A DNA stretch of 64,000 bases from Lithospermum erythrorhizon (GCA_019722365.1 JADFUC010000963.1:310001-374000); one strand, 5' to 3'; counted from the stretch's first letter, positions 40,012-53,250 are shown. The notes: generated from the letters alone by a model not told the origin. Program-made: numbers and translations.

Positions 40012-43000
40012 ATGGACGATGTAGATCGTCTCTTTCAATGCTTCAAATGCGGAATCTCTCCACCTGGTAATGAAAATCAATTTATAATTCATCGGTTTAA
40101 CTTTGTAATCGTATCAAAATATTACTCATTAATACATACTAGACTTATATGTTATCTGGAGTATATATTTAAATAAGATTAATGTCGTCTCAAAGTTTGT
40201 CATATGTTTGCTAATAATCTTACTTTGATTTTTGTTGCTGTCAGATGTGGGGTTTTCAATTTTTCTGATTTTTATTTGAAACTACTCATGCTAAAATTCA
40301 ACAACTTGCTTTTTTAGTTTATACACGTAACTTTGGTTTGAATCATAATTGTCATGTTACAATAAATGTAGGGCGGAAATATCATATTTCGATATATGAT
40401 ATTGCTCCAGCTTGAGCAAGATCAGAGATATTTATGTATAGAGCTTTGGTTGTGTTTTGGTGTTATTTGTTGCCGAATTGTTACCTTGATTTAGTTGGAA
40501 TTAGTTATAGATGTTGATTACTGTTTTTTCTCTTCTTCGATATATCAGAATCTGCACTCAGGGAAAGGAAGAAGGAGAAGCGAAAGCTGATGCTTAAGAA
40601 CCGGGAACAAGGAGCATCCACATCGTATGGAACTCAATCACCAAAATCGTCTGACAAAATCCAAGAAAGATCGTTAGATGCATTACCTCACGTCCGAAAT
40701 GTATAAACTTCACTCCTTTCAACTCTAGTGTACTATCTTTTTATGTTGCAATGGAATCTTCAAACAAAATCTAGTTTGTCTTTTGGTATGTATTAACGAT
40801 TCATGAGTTTGCGAATCACATAGACACGTTTTAGGCTTCTTTTTTGGAGCTTTCCGACAAGTTCACTACCTTCTTATTAGCTATTGAGTGACCTTTCTTT
40901 TTCAGATCGATTCATCAACAGAGAGTCGGGAGAAAGTTAGAAAAGGGAAACAATTTTCTCCAATCGTATTTTATGGGTCTCCCAATGGTGTGCCTCCGAA
41001 GAGACCAGCTCGTCTGTTACGATTGTTACATGAGATTCAAATTGATATCGCTGAACAGAATAAGTTAAGGTGATGTTTATGATGATAGGCTTCTGACTAT
41101 TTTTATGACAACTTAATTACCCTTCTCTCATTGTATGCCCATGCTAATCCACTGCATGATTTATGGTTGTTCAGAGAGGAAATCTGGGCTACATACCCAA
41201 GGCAGGATGAAGCAATGAAGTATGTGAAAGAGCATCCGCAAGCACGTGTCTTCTGTTATCAGGATCATATGACCGGGCAAAGAAGATATCTTGCCTCAAC
41301 TTATAACGAGTTTTGGAAAAGGCAAGCAATATCTTCTCCTAACTAGCAGTATGGATATGAATTTGCAATTTTATTTATATATGTTAATTTTGTTGGTTTC
41401 CCTTATTTTAGGTACAAAAATATGATTCCCGTCTTTCGACATCATTACGAGGTGATTCAAGAGGTAGGACATAATATTTACATGTGGTTCTATTACTTGG
41501 TCTAAATTATTGGATTATTCCTTCACTTGTCGCTACTATTTAAGTTGTGCTTTACTAGTAGTTTCTTCTCCTTTTTCCCAGCTCTGGGTTTATGTATTTT
41601 CAGACTAGCTTGACTTCCACTTCAATAGTTTATCTGATCTCTTAATTGCAATTTCATTTTCTGTCCTAATTGGCAATTTAGTGTATTGTCACATGTAAAT
41701 GAAGGCTATTTATACATAGGGGTTCTGATATGCCTAATTTTGAATCTCAGGGGTCCCCATGTCATATTTACTTTGACTTGGAGTTCAGTAAGAAGCATAA
41801 TATAAACAAAAATGGGGATGAAATGGTTGATCTCCTTTTGTTGGTTGTCTTTGACACTTTACTCGAGAAGTATTCTATCCATGGAGACCATGAGTGGGTC
41901 ATTGAACTGGATTCTTCCACTGAAGGTACAATTTTGACAGTTTCTCATGTTTCGTAGTCTTGTGCTTATATTCATACATGTATTATCACAGTAATGTGGT
42001 CTGATAAAAAGAAATTCTAAATTAAGTTTCTTAGTTGTATGATTATTAAGTTCAATTATACCGACCCCTCTATTATTCATTATAATTATGTGACATGGCA
42101 TTTTCCTCCAAAGGGACATGAAGCTTCTTGAATTCAATATATTGGTGAATGTCTAGGATTGAAAGATTCCCATGACTGATGGTTTTTTGCAGTCTATCTC
42201 AAGAACTCTCTCTTTAGTCATATATTCATATGTTATTCATGACACAGCGATTCTTACTGCAGATAAGTTCTCCCGTCATCTAATCATCCGTTTGCCAAAG
42301 ACTGCTTTCAAGGACAATTCTCATGTAGGTGCATTTGTAGCTGAGGTATGTTACAATGTGGAATTTGGTGGATGCATAATTTTTCCTATCGTGTAATGTT
42401 CTGGTTGCTGATTCACGTGCATCTTTACTTTGAACAACATTGTCAGGTTTGTTCACGGATATATTGTTCGAGGGGGAAAGATAAAAAATTTGAAGAACTA
42501 TTTGTTTCAAAAGACTCAAGCTCATCAGAAATCGTATTGCAACTCTTTGTGGATAATGCTGTCTATACTAGAAACCGTTGTTTTCGCCTACCTCTATCTT
42601 CTAAAGCAGGGAAGAGTTCTGTGCTTCTCCCAAGTGGGCGTTTTAAAAGTAAGAATATGGTATGATTCTTGGTGTAGACGATAACAAGCCACTTGTGAAC
42701 TCACTCTTGATAGTCATCTGTTGTTTCCTTATTGAATTCCTCCAATGTTTTCTTTAAAGTATATTAATGTTGATTCTCTTTCTAGGTTGGAAACATAGTT
42801 ATTGATTTGTTTCTCTTTCTTGCTTGAAAACATAGTCATAACAAGGTTGTAGAATAGCACATGAACTTTTCTGTGTGGTGGTTGATGAATGATATTATCA
42901 AGAGTCTACGGGTGCTTGCTCCAACAAGAGTAGCTTGCAACGTTGATCAATTAGATAGCTACAGATAATCTTTAATGACTAGATGATTATAATTGAATTA

Positions 43001-45285
43001 TATATGAAAAAGTAACATATGAGAACAGTCACTTTTTTATTGATCGCAACAAGAATAGACTCACTTGAGAATCAAAATATATAAGGAAATATTCAACATC
43101 TTATTGATATCGTGTAGTTTGCTAGAGCTTTACTTAGTTTTAATTTAAAAATTTCCCAGATTGAGTAATCTTTTGATGTATGTTAGGCTGAGGAGGAATT
43201 GTTCATGGCATCCTTGATCTGCAGAACAGATGCAGACTGTGAGAAACTTCTAATCTGCAAAATGGATGCTGAATGTGTGAAGACCCTGCATTTTGATACG
43301 GAGGTAATATCAAAGCTGTTCTGCATCTTGATGCCGTTGTTTTTCCCCCATTAATTTCCTCGATATGCTTAGAAGGTGATAAATTTAGAAGCACCGTAAG
43401 GATCAGTAGTGCTCATTTGACTATCAAAATGCATCCCCTATGCTAATTGGATGTAAAATTTAAGTTCTGAATATAAGTCCCATGTTTGGATATTCATATG
43501 AACACCCCTCTGTGCTGGATTTAATATGCTTACCTTTTCCGACAACATTATGTTCCTTTAGAAAGCTTGTAGCTAACTCTGATAGTAACTAGCAATCTAA
43601 ATTTCTGTGATGTTACAGGCTACTAGCGGCTGTACTTCTCAAACTGGTTTAATGCAAAAGTTTGATTGGAGTGGTTGCAAAACTGATGCTTCAGTGCAAT
43701 ATTCAACGGAAAAATCTCCATTTCCGGTTTTGGATAAATTCATTGAATTTATTACTTCAACGGGAAATGTTCCAGGTCAAATAAATTCTACAAGAATGAA
43801 CAATGATCGCGCCACTTTGTAATTACTCTATTGTCCAGTGTCCCCACTGCCCCTCCTGCCAATCGTATTCCTTTTTTCTATTTAAGAGTAGAGGTAGAGT
43901 TGATATAACCAGCAGTTCTAACCCATGAACCAATTCGTCAGTTCACGAGTCTACCTATTTTGAGCGAATTTCTCCTGTTTGTCAGCTTATTTTCAACCCA
44001 TGTTTCTCATCAATCTTGAAGTGGTGTCTGAAATTTCTTATCTTTCTCTGTTGGTAGGTAAAATCCGAAGTTGGTATTGGTTCTCAGAGGAAGGATTAAT
44101 TGTCTACAGTATGTCAAGGAATAGATACTGCGAGAGAATTGGCAGAGAACATAAGAGCAACCATGGTAAATGTCCTTCAACCCCCTCGTTCATTTGAAAT
44201 ATAATTCTAAGTTTGTTCTCCACAAACCTACCACCTACCTCTCTTAGAAGAAGATATTAACTGCAAAATCCTTTAAAACCAAAACACAGCATGACTCGTA
44301 TCACTTTATACCGGTCTCTTTGATTGAAATCTATATTTTCATATTTTCCATATAACTTCTGCATTACAATTTACATCCAATGAGCTGACTTCCATTAACC
44401 CACAATTTTTTTTCATTCTATTTCAGTTATGTATGTGGTTGATCTACGTAGGGCTTCCTATTACCAAAAATGTCACGACCCTGATTGTAGAGGTAATTAA
44501 AGCATTTTCAGATTTCATACACCGTAATAATTATTATTGAGCCAGCCTAAATTGATCCAGGATATCGATCTCCATTGCGCAATATCCCTGAAGACGTGCT
44601 TCCTGATTATTCCTTTTCCTTTAATTTGGCTGGAGGAAATGAGGGGCAGGGGCCTCTGAGTTTAACACCTGATGGAAGTAATATGGATAGCTGTAGGAAT
44701 GACTGGTGGCTTGAAGCCATAAGAGTTGCTGAAAAGCTTGAAAACACACAGAAGACTCTGGATTTGAATTGCTTGGTTAGTACCTCGATTTAAGTTTTCA
44801 CTCATTTTTTGGATACTCTCTGAGTTCTGTTCTCAAAATTTGTATTCCTGTCTGGTTATGTGATCTAACATAGATATGCTCCATGCAATTATGATCCAAT
44901 TATGATTTTCACATTTTCTTTTTGTGTATCAAAACTTCATTTTAAAGGTTGAAGGTAAAGGGTATCACCATGTAGTTATTTAACCATATCTTTAAACTTG
45001 TGGATTCATCCTACATCCTTACCAAATATCATCAGAAATTAGAAAATAACTACTCATTTCGAGTCTGTTTATTTCCCTACTAACACTGACGAGCATGGTG
45101 TAAAACATGCAACGCTGATTTATATTGGACTTCTGTAAACACGATAGCTGATCACATTTTGACTGCTGTATCTGTTTGGCTCACAGGATGAAGGATGTGA
45201 AGACGACGATCAATGGTGGATGGCCGTTGAACAGATCGCATCCCAAACCGAGCTGGCATACCTTGAACAGCCAGAACAGGCCTAG
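40012..45285 (+). CDS. PRIMPOL: PrimPol, DNA-directed primase/polymerase, 14 exons
   Basis: Exons: 40012-40066, 40549-40700, 40906-41069, 41175-41321, 41412-41463, 41751-41925, 42263-42345, 42447-42659, 43187-43303, 43619-43775, 44058-44165, 44427-44492, 44561-44775, 45187-45285; 600 residues, phase kept. PrimPol restarts DNA synthesis past lesions by making new primers. The archaeo-eukaryotic primase core shows CHIYFDLEFSK (metal-binding D199/E201), KFSRHLI (S252, H254) and LFVDNAVYTRNRCFRL (D312). The zinc knuckle has C463, H470, C490 and C495, with the same spacing (7, 20, 5) as human C419/H426/C446/C451. The N-terminal 65 residues include a Lys/Arg-rich helix. The C-terminus has two acidic/aromatic segments, NDWWLEAIRVAEKLE (543-557) and DDQWWMAVEQIASQTEL (575-591), placed like the RPA-binding motifs of human PrimPol. 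Intron 4 uses a GC donor. Length and motifs indicate an intact gene. Confidence 0.95.
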
Positions 45286-48200
45286 CTGATCAGAACATGG
45301 TCAAGAACATCACCTGTAACAGATCCTTGTTATCACATTGTTCGTGTCAAGAACATTTTCAATACAGTTCTTGTTGTATAATCTTCATATCCATTCGTGC
45401 TTCTACTCCAACAGAGCAGAAATGTTAGCCCAGTTCATAATGTAGATTGAAGAATTTTGTAAATATGTAGAATGCTTCCAACCATTCGAGGGACGATGAT
45501 CTAGTAGTTACTATAAAGATTGTTACGCGATTGTCATGGGATCGGTTGAGGGGTTTTCTTTTCTCTTTTCATTCACCGTAAATTCCTTTTGGTGTTTACT
45601 TTTTCATCATTTTCATTTTTTCCCTTAATCCATTTAGCTTAATTCTTGCAGCCTTCTTTCTTTCTTTTGTTCTACTTTCTTCTTTTCTTTCTTTCTTTTG
45701 GTTTCTTCTATTAAGAATTAAGACGTATAAAACTAATTAGAAGTCATTTTATATGAAGCTAAGTTCATCTTATTCATTAATTAATGATATTTTCAATTTG
45801 TTATCGATTATTCGATTTATTGCAATTGGATGATGTTGTTTCATAATATTCTGGGTAGGATGTGGTCTTTTCTTAAATTGGGTTATCGACTAACAGACAA
45901 ATCATTTTATATAAAGCTAAGTGCATGTTTATTCATTAAGGGGTGATATTTTTTATTTTTATTATGAATTATTATTTATTTGTATGAATCTGATATGATA
46001 TATTGATGTTATGTTAGTAGTTTGATTCTTTTAGGATTGGATGACGTTTTATTTTTCGGTATTTTCATGTTATTTTTTGGATTTTTTTGTTAAATTATTT
46101 CCTATATAATTATCTTAATTGGATATTTAGGATTATAATGTGGTAAATACTACTAGATATTCAGTTTTTATAATTTTAATTTTAATTTTTAATTTTTTAT
46201 ATTTATGAAGGATCTAGATTATTGGTTTTCTGAAAGCTTTTTAAATTGTCAGTTTGATTGACTCAACTGTTTCAAATTATTATATTAAACAAATGTCAAT
46301 TACCAATATCCCCCTAATCTATTATTAATTAATTTAATGTGTTGTAAAAAAATCTGGATAATATGACATATGGTAGTATTCTAATATATGCAAATAACAA
46401 TTACTTTATACTATGCTGTAAAAAAAATCTGATAATATGACATATGGTAGTATTGTAATATATGCAAATTCCATCTTTGAAGAGTAAGAGAGTAAAAGCT
46501 TTACAAAGTTGATAGTTAAATGTCAGGTTTCAACATCATTTATTGTTACATGAATGAATAATTTTCGTTCTTATCTATAGTATCATATTTTAGATGTCTG
46601 TATATGTTATGTTTCACTTATATATTGGACATATATATGGATAAAAGTGACATGTATATGAAAGCATATCCCTGTTTTTGACTATCTTTGAAGTGTGTAG
46701 TTAAATATAGATGAGTACATGTGATGGTAGTTTTCCTTCTTGGAGAATTTCTGTTGTGTTGTCATTAAATTGTATAATATTTCCTTTTTGTCTCATTTAC
46801 CTCTTAAGTGTTTCTTTTTTCTTTGCTTTAACTGTTTAGTACTTCATTTTTATTGTGATTCAGTTGTTGTATATGTTATGTTTCACTTATATATAAACAA
46901 ATATGACATAACATCCTCCTATTTTTACTATCTTTGAGGTGTGTAGTTTTATATAGATGTGAACCCTGTGATAGTTGTTTTTCTTTCTTGGAGAATTTCT
47001 GTCATGTTGTCATTAAACTATATAATATATCCTTTTTATCTCATTTCCCTCTTAAGTGGTTCTTTTTTTTTTTGGTTTAACTATTTAGTACTTCATTTCG
47101 ATTAAGTTGTATGAAATCTCCTTTTAGTTTCATTTAACTCTTAACTACTTAATTTTTCTTCGCTTTAACTGCCTAATACTTCATTTTTATTGTGATTCAA
47201 TTGTTTAGTGTTCCTAACTGCGTTCTGGTAGAGTTGTTAGACTATAAATATTTTGTGATTGTTAGTGTTGTATAATTTCATATATATGACCCGCTCTACT
47301 ACACTTAATATTCTTGATCTTAACATCTAAAAAATTCAATCAGCTTAGTGCTATAACATATTAAATTATGAATCAGTGGTATACTTTAAGCATAATCATC
47401 CTCATTTTTTTTTATAATTTGTCTGGTTTGTTTGCATTTGATTAGCAATCTATCATTTTCTTGTATGATAGATTTCTTCTCTTATGACGATTAAATCTAA
47501 TTACCTAATCTAAAAACAAATAAACAGAAACTATTACGCAGGTTGGTTAACTATGATACATAGTGTGCCTATTATAAACATATTAGTCGTTAACACAAAT
47601 ATATTACTCTTAGTATTATCTCCTATTACACAGCTAATAAAGATGAAATCAATAAAAGAAAACGAGAATATTATGCAGGTATTAACTATTATTATTAACT
47701 ATTCCACTTAAGTAAGAATTATCCTAGATAATATTCTTATTTCTCACAACCTCTTCTATCATATTTTGCAATCAGCTAACAAAGATGTCATCAACAAAAG
47801 ACGAAAGGAGTTGCGAGCAGGATGTTAGTAATACATGCCATAAGTTGATATTGTATATATAGTCTATACAATACCAATAATAGCTACTACATAAAAGGTT
47901 ATAGTATTTAGCGATCCCTTTATTGATGAGTTACCCAGTGTACGCCTCTTGAAAAAGAAAAAAAAAATCAAAGAAGATCAAATGATGTTGATTGCGATGG
48001 TGAGTCATCCAAATTAACCAGTTTGAAAAAAAAGGTATTTTGTTTGAATTTAATTTTGAGGTGTACTTTCTTTAACTAATATGGATCACTGATAATTCTT
48101 ATCGACTTTTTACTGATCTACTTTCCAACTAACATACATTAATTATCTCACAAAGATTACTCTCTTTTTAAATTTTTGTTTATTTCTTTTCAACTTTGCC

Positions 48201-48393
48201 TTAAATATTTATTTGTATTATATAATATTTATAAAAATATATCAATGTTAAATAAACGTGTAATTTCTACCTGATGAAGGCTTTGGTATAAGATATTATA
48301 TAACACAAACAAATATATTTGGCCAAAGCTCAAGAGATTTAATAAAAATTCTAAAACTAGATAATCTGCGACGGGGCTTAAAGATTACTTTTA
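45286..48393. other. Intergenic, repeat-rich, no gene seen
   Basis: Starts with the PrimPol 3' UTR (to about 45480). CATATGGTAGTATTNTAATATATG occurs twice (about 46369 and 46440). An imperfect tandem repeat of about 267 bp follows (separate entry). TCTACTACACTTAATATTC at about 47295 resembles plant Helitron 5' ends (often TCTCTACTA) and lies upstream of the Helitron coding part, but the end is not proven. Confidence 0.4.
46595..47220. repeat. 267-bp imperfect tandem repeat, two copies plus a partial third
   Basis: Copy 1 starts near TGTATATGTTATGTTTCAC at 46599 and copy 2 near 46867. Both contain CTTGGAGAATTTCTG, GTTGTCATTAAA and CTCTTAAGTG in the same order. A shorter third piece (about 47083-47220) repeats TTTAGTACTTCATTT and the pyrimidine-rich tract. 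Confidence 0.75.
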
Positions 48394-49035
48394 ATGCTAA
48401 TGCAGAATGATGTTAATAGAGGCAATGCCAAAATGATAATGCAATGTTCACCATCTCAACATTCTCCAGCTACTACCTTGATTGATTCTTGCGTTAATCT
48501 TAACACCACCAGAAAATCTGCATTCCTTCCAACGGAATCATCTACACAAGTGCAATTAGAAAGCACTATGATGCATTCACAAATAGATATGATTAATTTA
48601 TTAATATAATGCTATTTCGTAACTTCTATGTATTGTTAATAAGAGAAGAATGTGTTATAATAGTGTTCATTTGACAAATACTCTCTAGACATGTACCTTT
48701 TTATTTGTATATTCTGTGATTACGTCGATAATTTATTAACAATGCTTATTATTCTTATAGTTGGATTATGTGAAAGAGGAAATGCAAGTGTTGACGTTTG
48801 CCTCAATGGTCCAAGGACTCTTATACTTCCAAAAGTCTCGCCATGTAAATACTGCGGAGCTTATAGATTCTATAGAGAATCTAATTCCATATGTTGTTCA
48901 AAGGGTGAAATTTGTCTAGCTGAATCATCACTTCCTCCTTATCTTGTGGATCTTATCACTAGTGTTGATGTGAAATCGAAAGAATTTCAAAATATGATTA
49001 GAACATACAACAACCACTTTGCATTCACTTAATCG
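48394..49035 (+). pseudogene. Helitron protein, N-terminal segment
   Basis: The open frame at 48691-49032 contains SPCKYCGAYRFYRES, CCSKGEICLAESSLPPYL and FQNMIRTYNNHFAFT, the usual start of plant Helitron Rep-helicase proteins (CX2C then CC pair). It stops at 49033. An upstream frame at 48394-48606 (MLMQNDVNRGNAKMIMQ) has no recognisable similarity but lies in the right place for a variable N-terminus. Confidence 0.8.
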
Positions 49036-49115
49036 AGACGTCTTAAGTACGTAAAAAAAATGACTTAACATAGAGATTGTAATGACCACCTAAATCTACC
49101 AATTCCCATGCTGGG

Positions 49116-49345
49116 GAATCCTCCAAATCCCTGACACTTTAGCCACCACGCCGACTGGGATGACTCAATTTACAAACCCACCCGCCCTCAACATAAACCC
49201 ATAACAATATAACGATTCGCCTGCTTCTGGCCGCCCGAGGTTGTAAATCGTCCAAATCCTAGACACACCGTAGCCACCACGCCGACGGACGACTAATTTT
49301 ACAAACCCACCCTCGTCCTCAACATAAACCCATAAACAATATACA
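49116..49345. repeat. Tandem duplication of about 135 bp
   Basis: The two halves share AGCCACCACGCCGAC (about 49141 and 49274) and CCTCAACATAAACCCATAA (about 49186 and 49318), offset about 132 bp, with substitutions and small indels. It lies inside the LTR-like insertion. Confidence 0.8.
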
Positions 49346-50169
49346 ACTGACAAAAAACAATTTTTAAGAAAGTGAATCCATCATGGGTATTTCCTAATCC
49401 ACACACTTACCACAACATACAACAAACATCATGTACAAAATATCTATAACAACCACCGAAATCCCAAAATACAACAATATTGCATAACCGAATACAATCC
49501 AAAACAACGAGACTGTGAGGATTCATCATCACACCCGCCGCCACCTAGGCTTTAAGACACGATCACCCGAACAAGCTCGAAAAACGCTACAGCACCTCAC
49601 CCGCCAACCCCGGGCACAACGAAAACGCCGCCATAATGTAGCAGTAAGTCATGTCTTTAGTGAATATGTATCTCAAAGAGTTTAAAATTAACTCACTCCC
49701 ACGTAGTGTACTACAAAATCAAGAATTTCGTGATAAAATATGTAGATGACGATGATACAATACTATTCAAGGGGCTATAAATAAAAGAGTATATTATTAG
49801 TGAGTTCGTTATCATGCTTTACATCATAAGGTTATATCACTGGCCATTACTATGGTCATTAGTTCATAGGCCCAACCTAACTTAACATGCACATTCTAAT
49901 AAAAAGACAACCAATAATCAAGATCACGCTTATCCTAAGTAAACAATGACAACAATACCCAATCAAATCCACAATTATACTCTATCAACCAACAATGCAA
50001 ACCTCACGACCAACAACCGGACCATCCAACTTTCAACTCTACTGAAGAACGCCTCGGTACTACTCAACCACAACTAAACAACCTACCAACTCAACGCAAC
50101 CGATTCCTACAACTAACGCGCATATAATCAACTTCAACTCGAGGGGGAAACTATGTCCGCTTCTAATAA

Positions 50170-50405
50170 GCTATACATCACACCTCGTAACGAGGTACCC
50201 AGGCAAACACAACACACTCATACCGAAGTATGCAATACCGATAACAAACACACTCGCAACGAGACACGAGGCAAACACAACACACTTGTACCGTAGTACA
50301 AGGCAAATCCACAACACACCTGCACTGTCTGCATGAAAACCACAACACACTGCATTCAGAAAAGTACAACGCAATCACAACACACCTCGCACTGCAGTAC
50401 AAGGC
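50170..50405. repeat. Minisatellite of about 40-bp units with internal palindromes
   Basis: Units share GGCAAACACAACACAC or close variants (near 50203, 50271, 50302, 50374). Between them are short palindromic words such as CCTCGTAACGAGG and TTGTACCGTAGTACAA. Five to six imperfect units. Confidence 0.7.
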
Positions 50406-51249
50406 AACCACTAACTAACCATACATACTCAACAATATCCTCTACCAATCAACATCAAAACATCCAACTTATACTCCAAAACACCATATTAAAGTCCCAT
50501 AACATCATAACACAATTCTAGTTAGAAATTTAGAAAAGTTAACCTAAAAGTCAACTAACCAATCAATACATTTCAACCCCAAAAATCAATTATAATCACT
50601 ACAAATCACATAATTCAAGCTTAGAGGATACTTCTATACCATTCCAAACTTTCAAAACTCAAAATCCAAAAAGTCAACAAAAGTCAAACTTCAAAACTTA
50701 AGAAAATCACAAAACTTCAAACTTTCTTACCTTGGTACGAAGAAGATGATGAGGGTAAGATAGAAAATCAACTTTTTTTATGTCTCGGTTTCTCACAAAG
50801 AATTGGAAGAAAATTTTTCGCAAAGTATGGGAGTGGGAAGAGTGGTGTTCGAATTCTCAAGGAAGAAGAAGGGGTAGATTTTTGTTTTTGGATGACGATG
50901 AAATATGATATGATGATAAGATATTTAAAGAATGGCTCGAGTCCCTGTTCGGTTTATATATCCACTTTCGTATGTAAATCTCAAATGAAACCATTTCAAA
51001 TGTGTTATTTCCCTCGAGGCATGACATTACTCATCTCTATACTCGCCTTGATATATCGATACTATTCCGAAATTATTTATATCATCTCCTGTCCCACCAA
51101 TCAATCGAGTAATTTAATAAAATCGCTTAGGCGTAATCTGTTATTTCGCAGGATCAACGATTTACATGGGCCAGTACGTAAGCAGCCCATCACTATCTAA
51201 ATGATTTGATACCCTTTTAACCCTTCCAATCGAATGATCACCTGCATAA

Positions 51250-53250
51250 TTTATTTCTTTATCCTCTACATCAGGTTTCAAATAGAATGAATACAATGCG
51301 CAGGCTGACATGTCCATCAAGTGAAAGATTGGTTGAAGTAATGGAGCCAAATCCATATGCATAATTCTTAAAGAATGCATCAACATTGGAGAATATAGAT
51401 GATTACCACATTGTAATAAGGTTTGATCCGGGACTTGATCAGAGAACTTACAACAGTTTACATGCAATCGGTTGTGCCGGTATGTATTGGGAAGTTTAGT
51501 ATAATACAGGATCAATCCGAACTTTGGGACATCAGGGTATACACAAAATCAGGAAGAAGCCATAAAGTACAATACTACTATGGCTGTTATGATCCATTAC
51601 AATATGTTTAATATTTTCACATGGTGAACCCGGCAGACATAAACAACATTCCCGGGGTAGGTTGCCCGCTTCCAAATGAAACAACAAGTCGCATTTAATG
51701 TGAAGGCAAATTACAGTTCGTTTGAAGAAATTTTAGCTGAAGAACGAGAAGGTATGCCTTTTTAGCACTTAGTTATAGTTAGTATTTATGGAGGCCAGAT
51801 GAACATAGTCCTACATAAATATTTATCATATCACTAATTGCAATGTTGATGTATAAACAGGCTTCAATCGGCAATCGGAATCGTTGATGCTACAAACTCA
51901 AGTTGATTATTTGCATTTGGATTGCGACGATGTACCAATAAATGCAGCTCAGAGACGTAAGAGAGAGACGGTTAGTTGTAGAGAGTATTATGTATATAAA
52001 TTACAAGATCGTCCTAATGATAAACGCATATCCCGAGATTCTTTGGGGAGCGCCGAAGTTTAATGCGCATGCAATAGACAATTACGTCAAGATAGACACG
52101 CGAATGGAATTTCTCCGGCAACTGTAAGAAATCGGTGCGGTGAATATCGTGGTGTCATGGATAAAGTGTCATTTATGGAATTACAATTGGAGGTAAAGTC
52201 GGTCGAAGAACGTACTCGGCCGCTTCTCTATTTATCGTGGACCTAGAGATTTGAAAAACAGTATTCGTATCTATGGCACTTGTACAAGAATTTGGACGGC
52301 CGGATATATTCTTAACCATAACGTGCAACCCCAATTGGCCGGAGATAAAGGAACGTTGCGAATAAGGGAGTAAGCTCAAAATGCACTGATTTGTGTGCTA
52401 GAGTATTTAAAGCGAAGCTGAGCATTCTTAATGATAAAATAAATTAACGGGAGAGAGTTTGAAAGGTTTCATCAGCTTGGTACATGTAGTTGAATTCAAA
52501 GAGGGGCCTCGCCTGCACACTTTTAATAATATCGAGACCCCGTAAAACAAAGATATGACAATCGAAACCCGCGATGTGTGGTTAGCTGTGAAATTTTCCT
52601 TTAAAAAGCGCAGATCCTTACTTATACAGTCTGGTGGTAAAACATATGATGCATGGACCTTGTGGAGAAATGAATTTTAGCAATCTGTGCATGAGAGAAG
52701 GCAGATGTAAAAATTACTATCCAAAGAGTTTCACAGAATACACTACTCATGGAAAAGGGAGTTATCCAAATTACAGACGGAGAAACGATATGAGAACTGC
52801 CAAAGTTGGGGGTCATCTACTTGACAACTGTTGGGTCATTCCATACAACTCAACATCATTGCTCCAGTTTAATTATCATGCCAATGCAAATACGCTGCGA
52901 TATCAAGTTCCACAAGTATTTATACAAATACGTTCATAAAGTGCCAGCGACAAGTCATGTTTCGACCACCCGCATCGACAACCCAGTTCTATGTCATTTA
53001 AATATCCAATTTTCAAAATGCACGTTGGTGTCAATTGCCGAGACCGAATGGAAAATTTATGGATTTCCATTATACGATTTTATCCCCCTGGCTTTACAAT
53101 GACAAGTATACTCGTGATCCTTCTTTATGTGAAGCTAAAATGATCATGATGAATATTACATCTTTATATGTCATACCTAAAAAATGTATTTTAGATTACT
53201 TCTTGTTGGATAACTGTCTTACTGTACAACATAAATTAGAGTAATTAATA
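51250..53250 (+). pseudogene. Helitron Rep (replication initiator) region, degenerate
   Basis: Recognisable pieces in order: IRVYTKSGRSHKVQYYYGCY then DPLQY (about 51520-51610), SCREYYVYKLQDRPNDKRI (about 51975-52030), ALVQEFGRPDIFLTITCNPN then WPEIKE (about 52275-52355), VKHMMHGPCGEMNF with MREGRCKNYYPKSF and YRRRNDMRTAKVGGHLLDN (52634-52830). They are in several frames with stops. The catalytic HUH motif, normally GLPHAH or similar between the last two blocks, is not readable: at about 52495-52525 the frame gives EGPRLHTF. Without it, DNA nicking by this copy would not be possible. Confidence 0.82.

Larger units (their letters stand above)
49078..51030. mobile_element. LTR-like non-coding insertion inside the Helitron
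   Basis: Starts TGTAATGACC (49078) and ends near GCATGACATTAC (51030), an imperfect TGTAATG/CATTAC inverted end. It is richer in C and G than its surroundings, has no ORF of note, and contains two tandem repeats. The Helitron protein sequence is interrupted at 49035 and resumes after about 51250. These traits fit a solo LTR, but no target duplication was found at the ends I chose, so the exact limits are uncertain. Confidence 0.4.

Noticed and set aside
51162..51515. 117-codon minus-strand frame
   Set aside because: The plus strand here encodes recognisable Helitron Rep sequence (IRVYTKSGRSHKVQYYYGCY), so the minus frame is a shadow.
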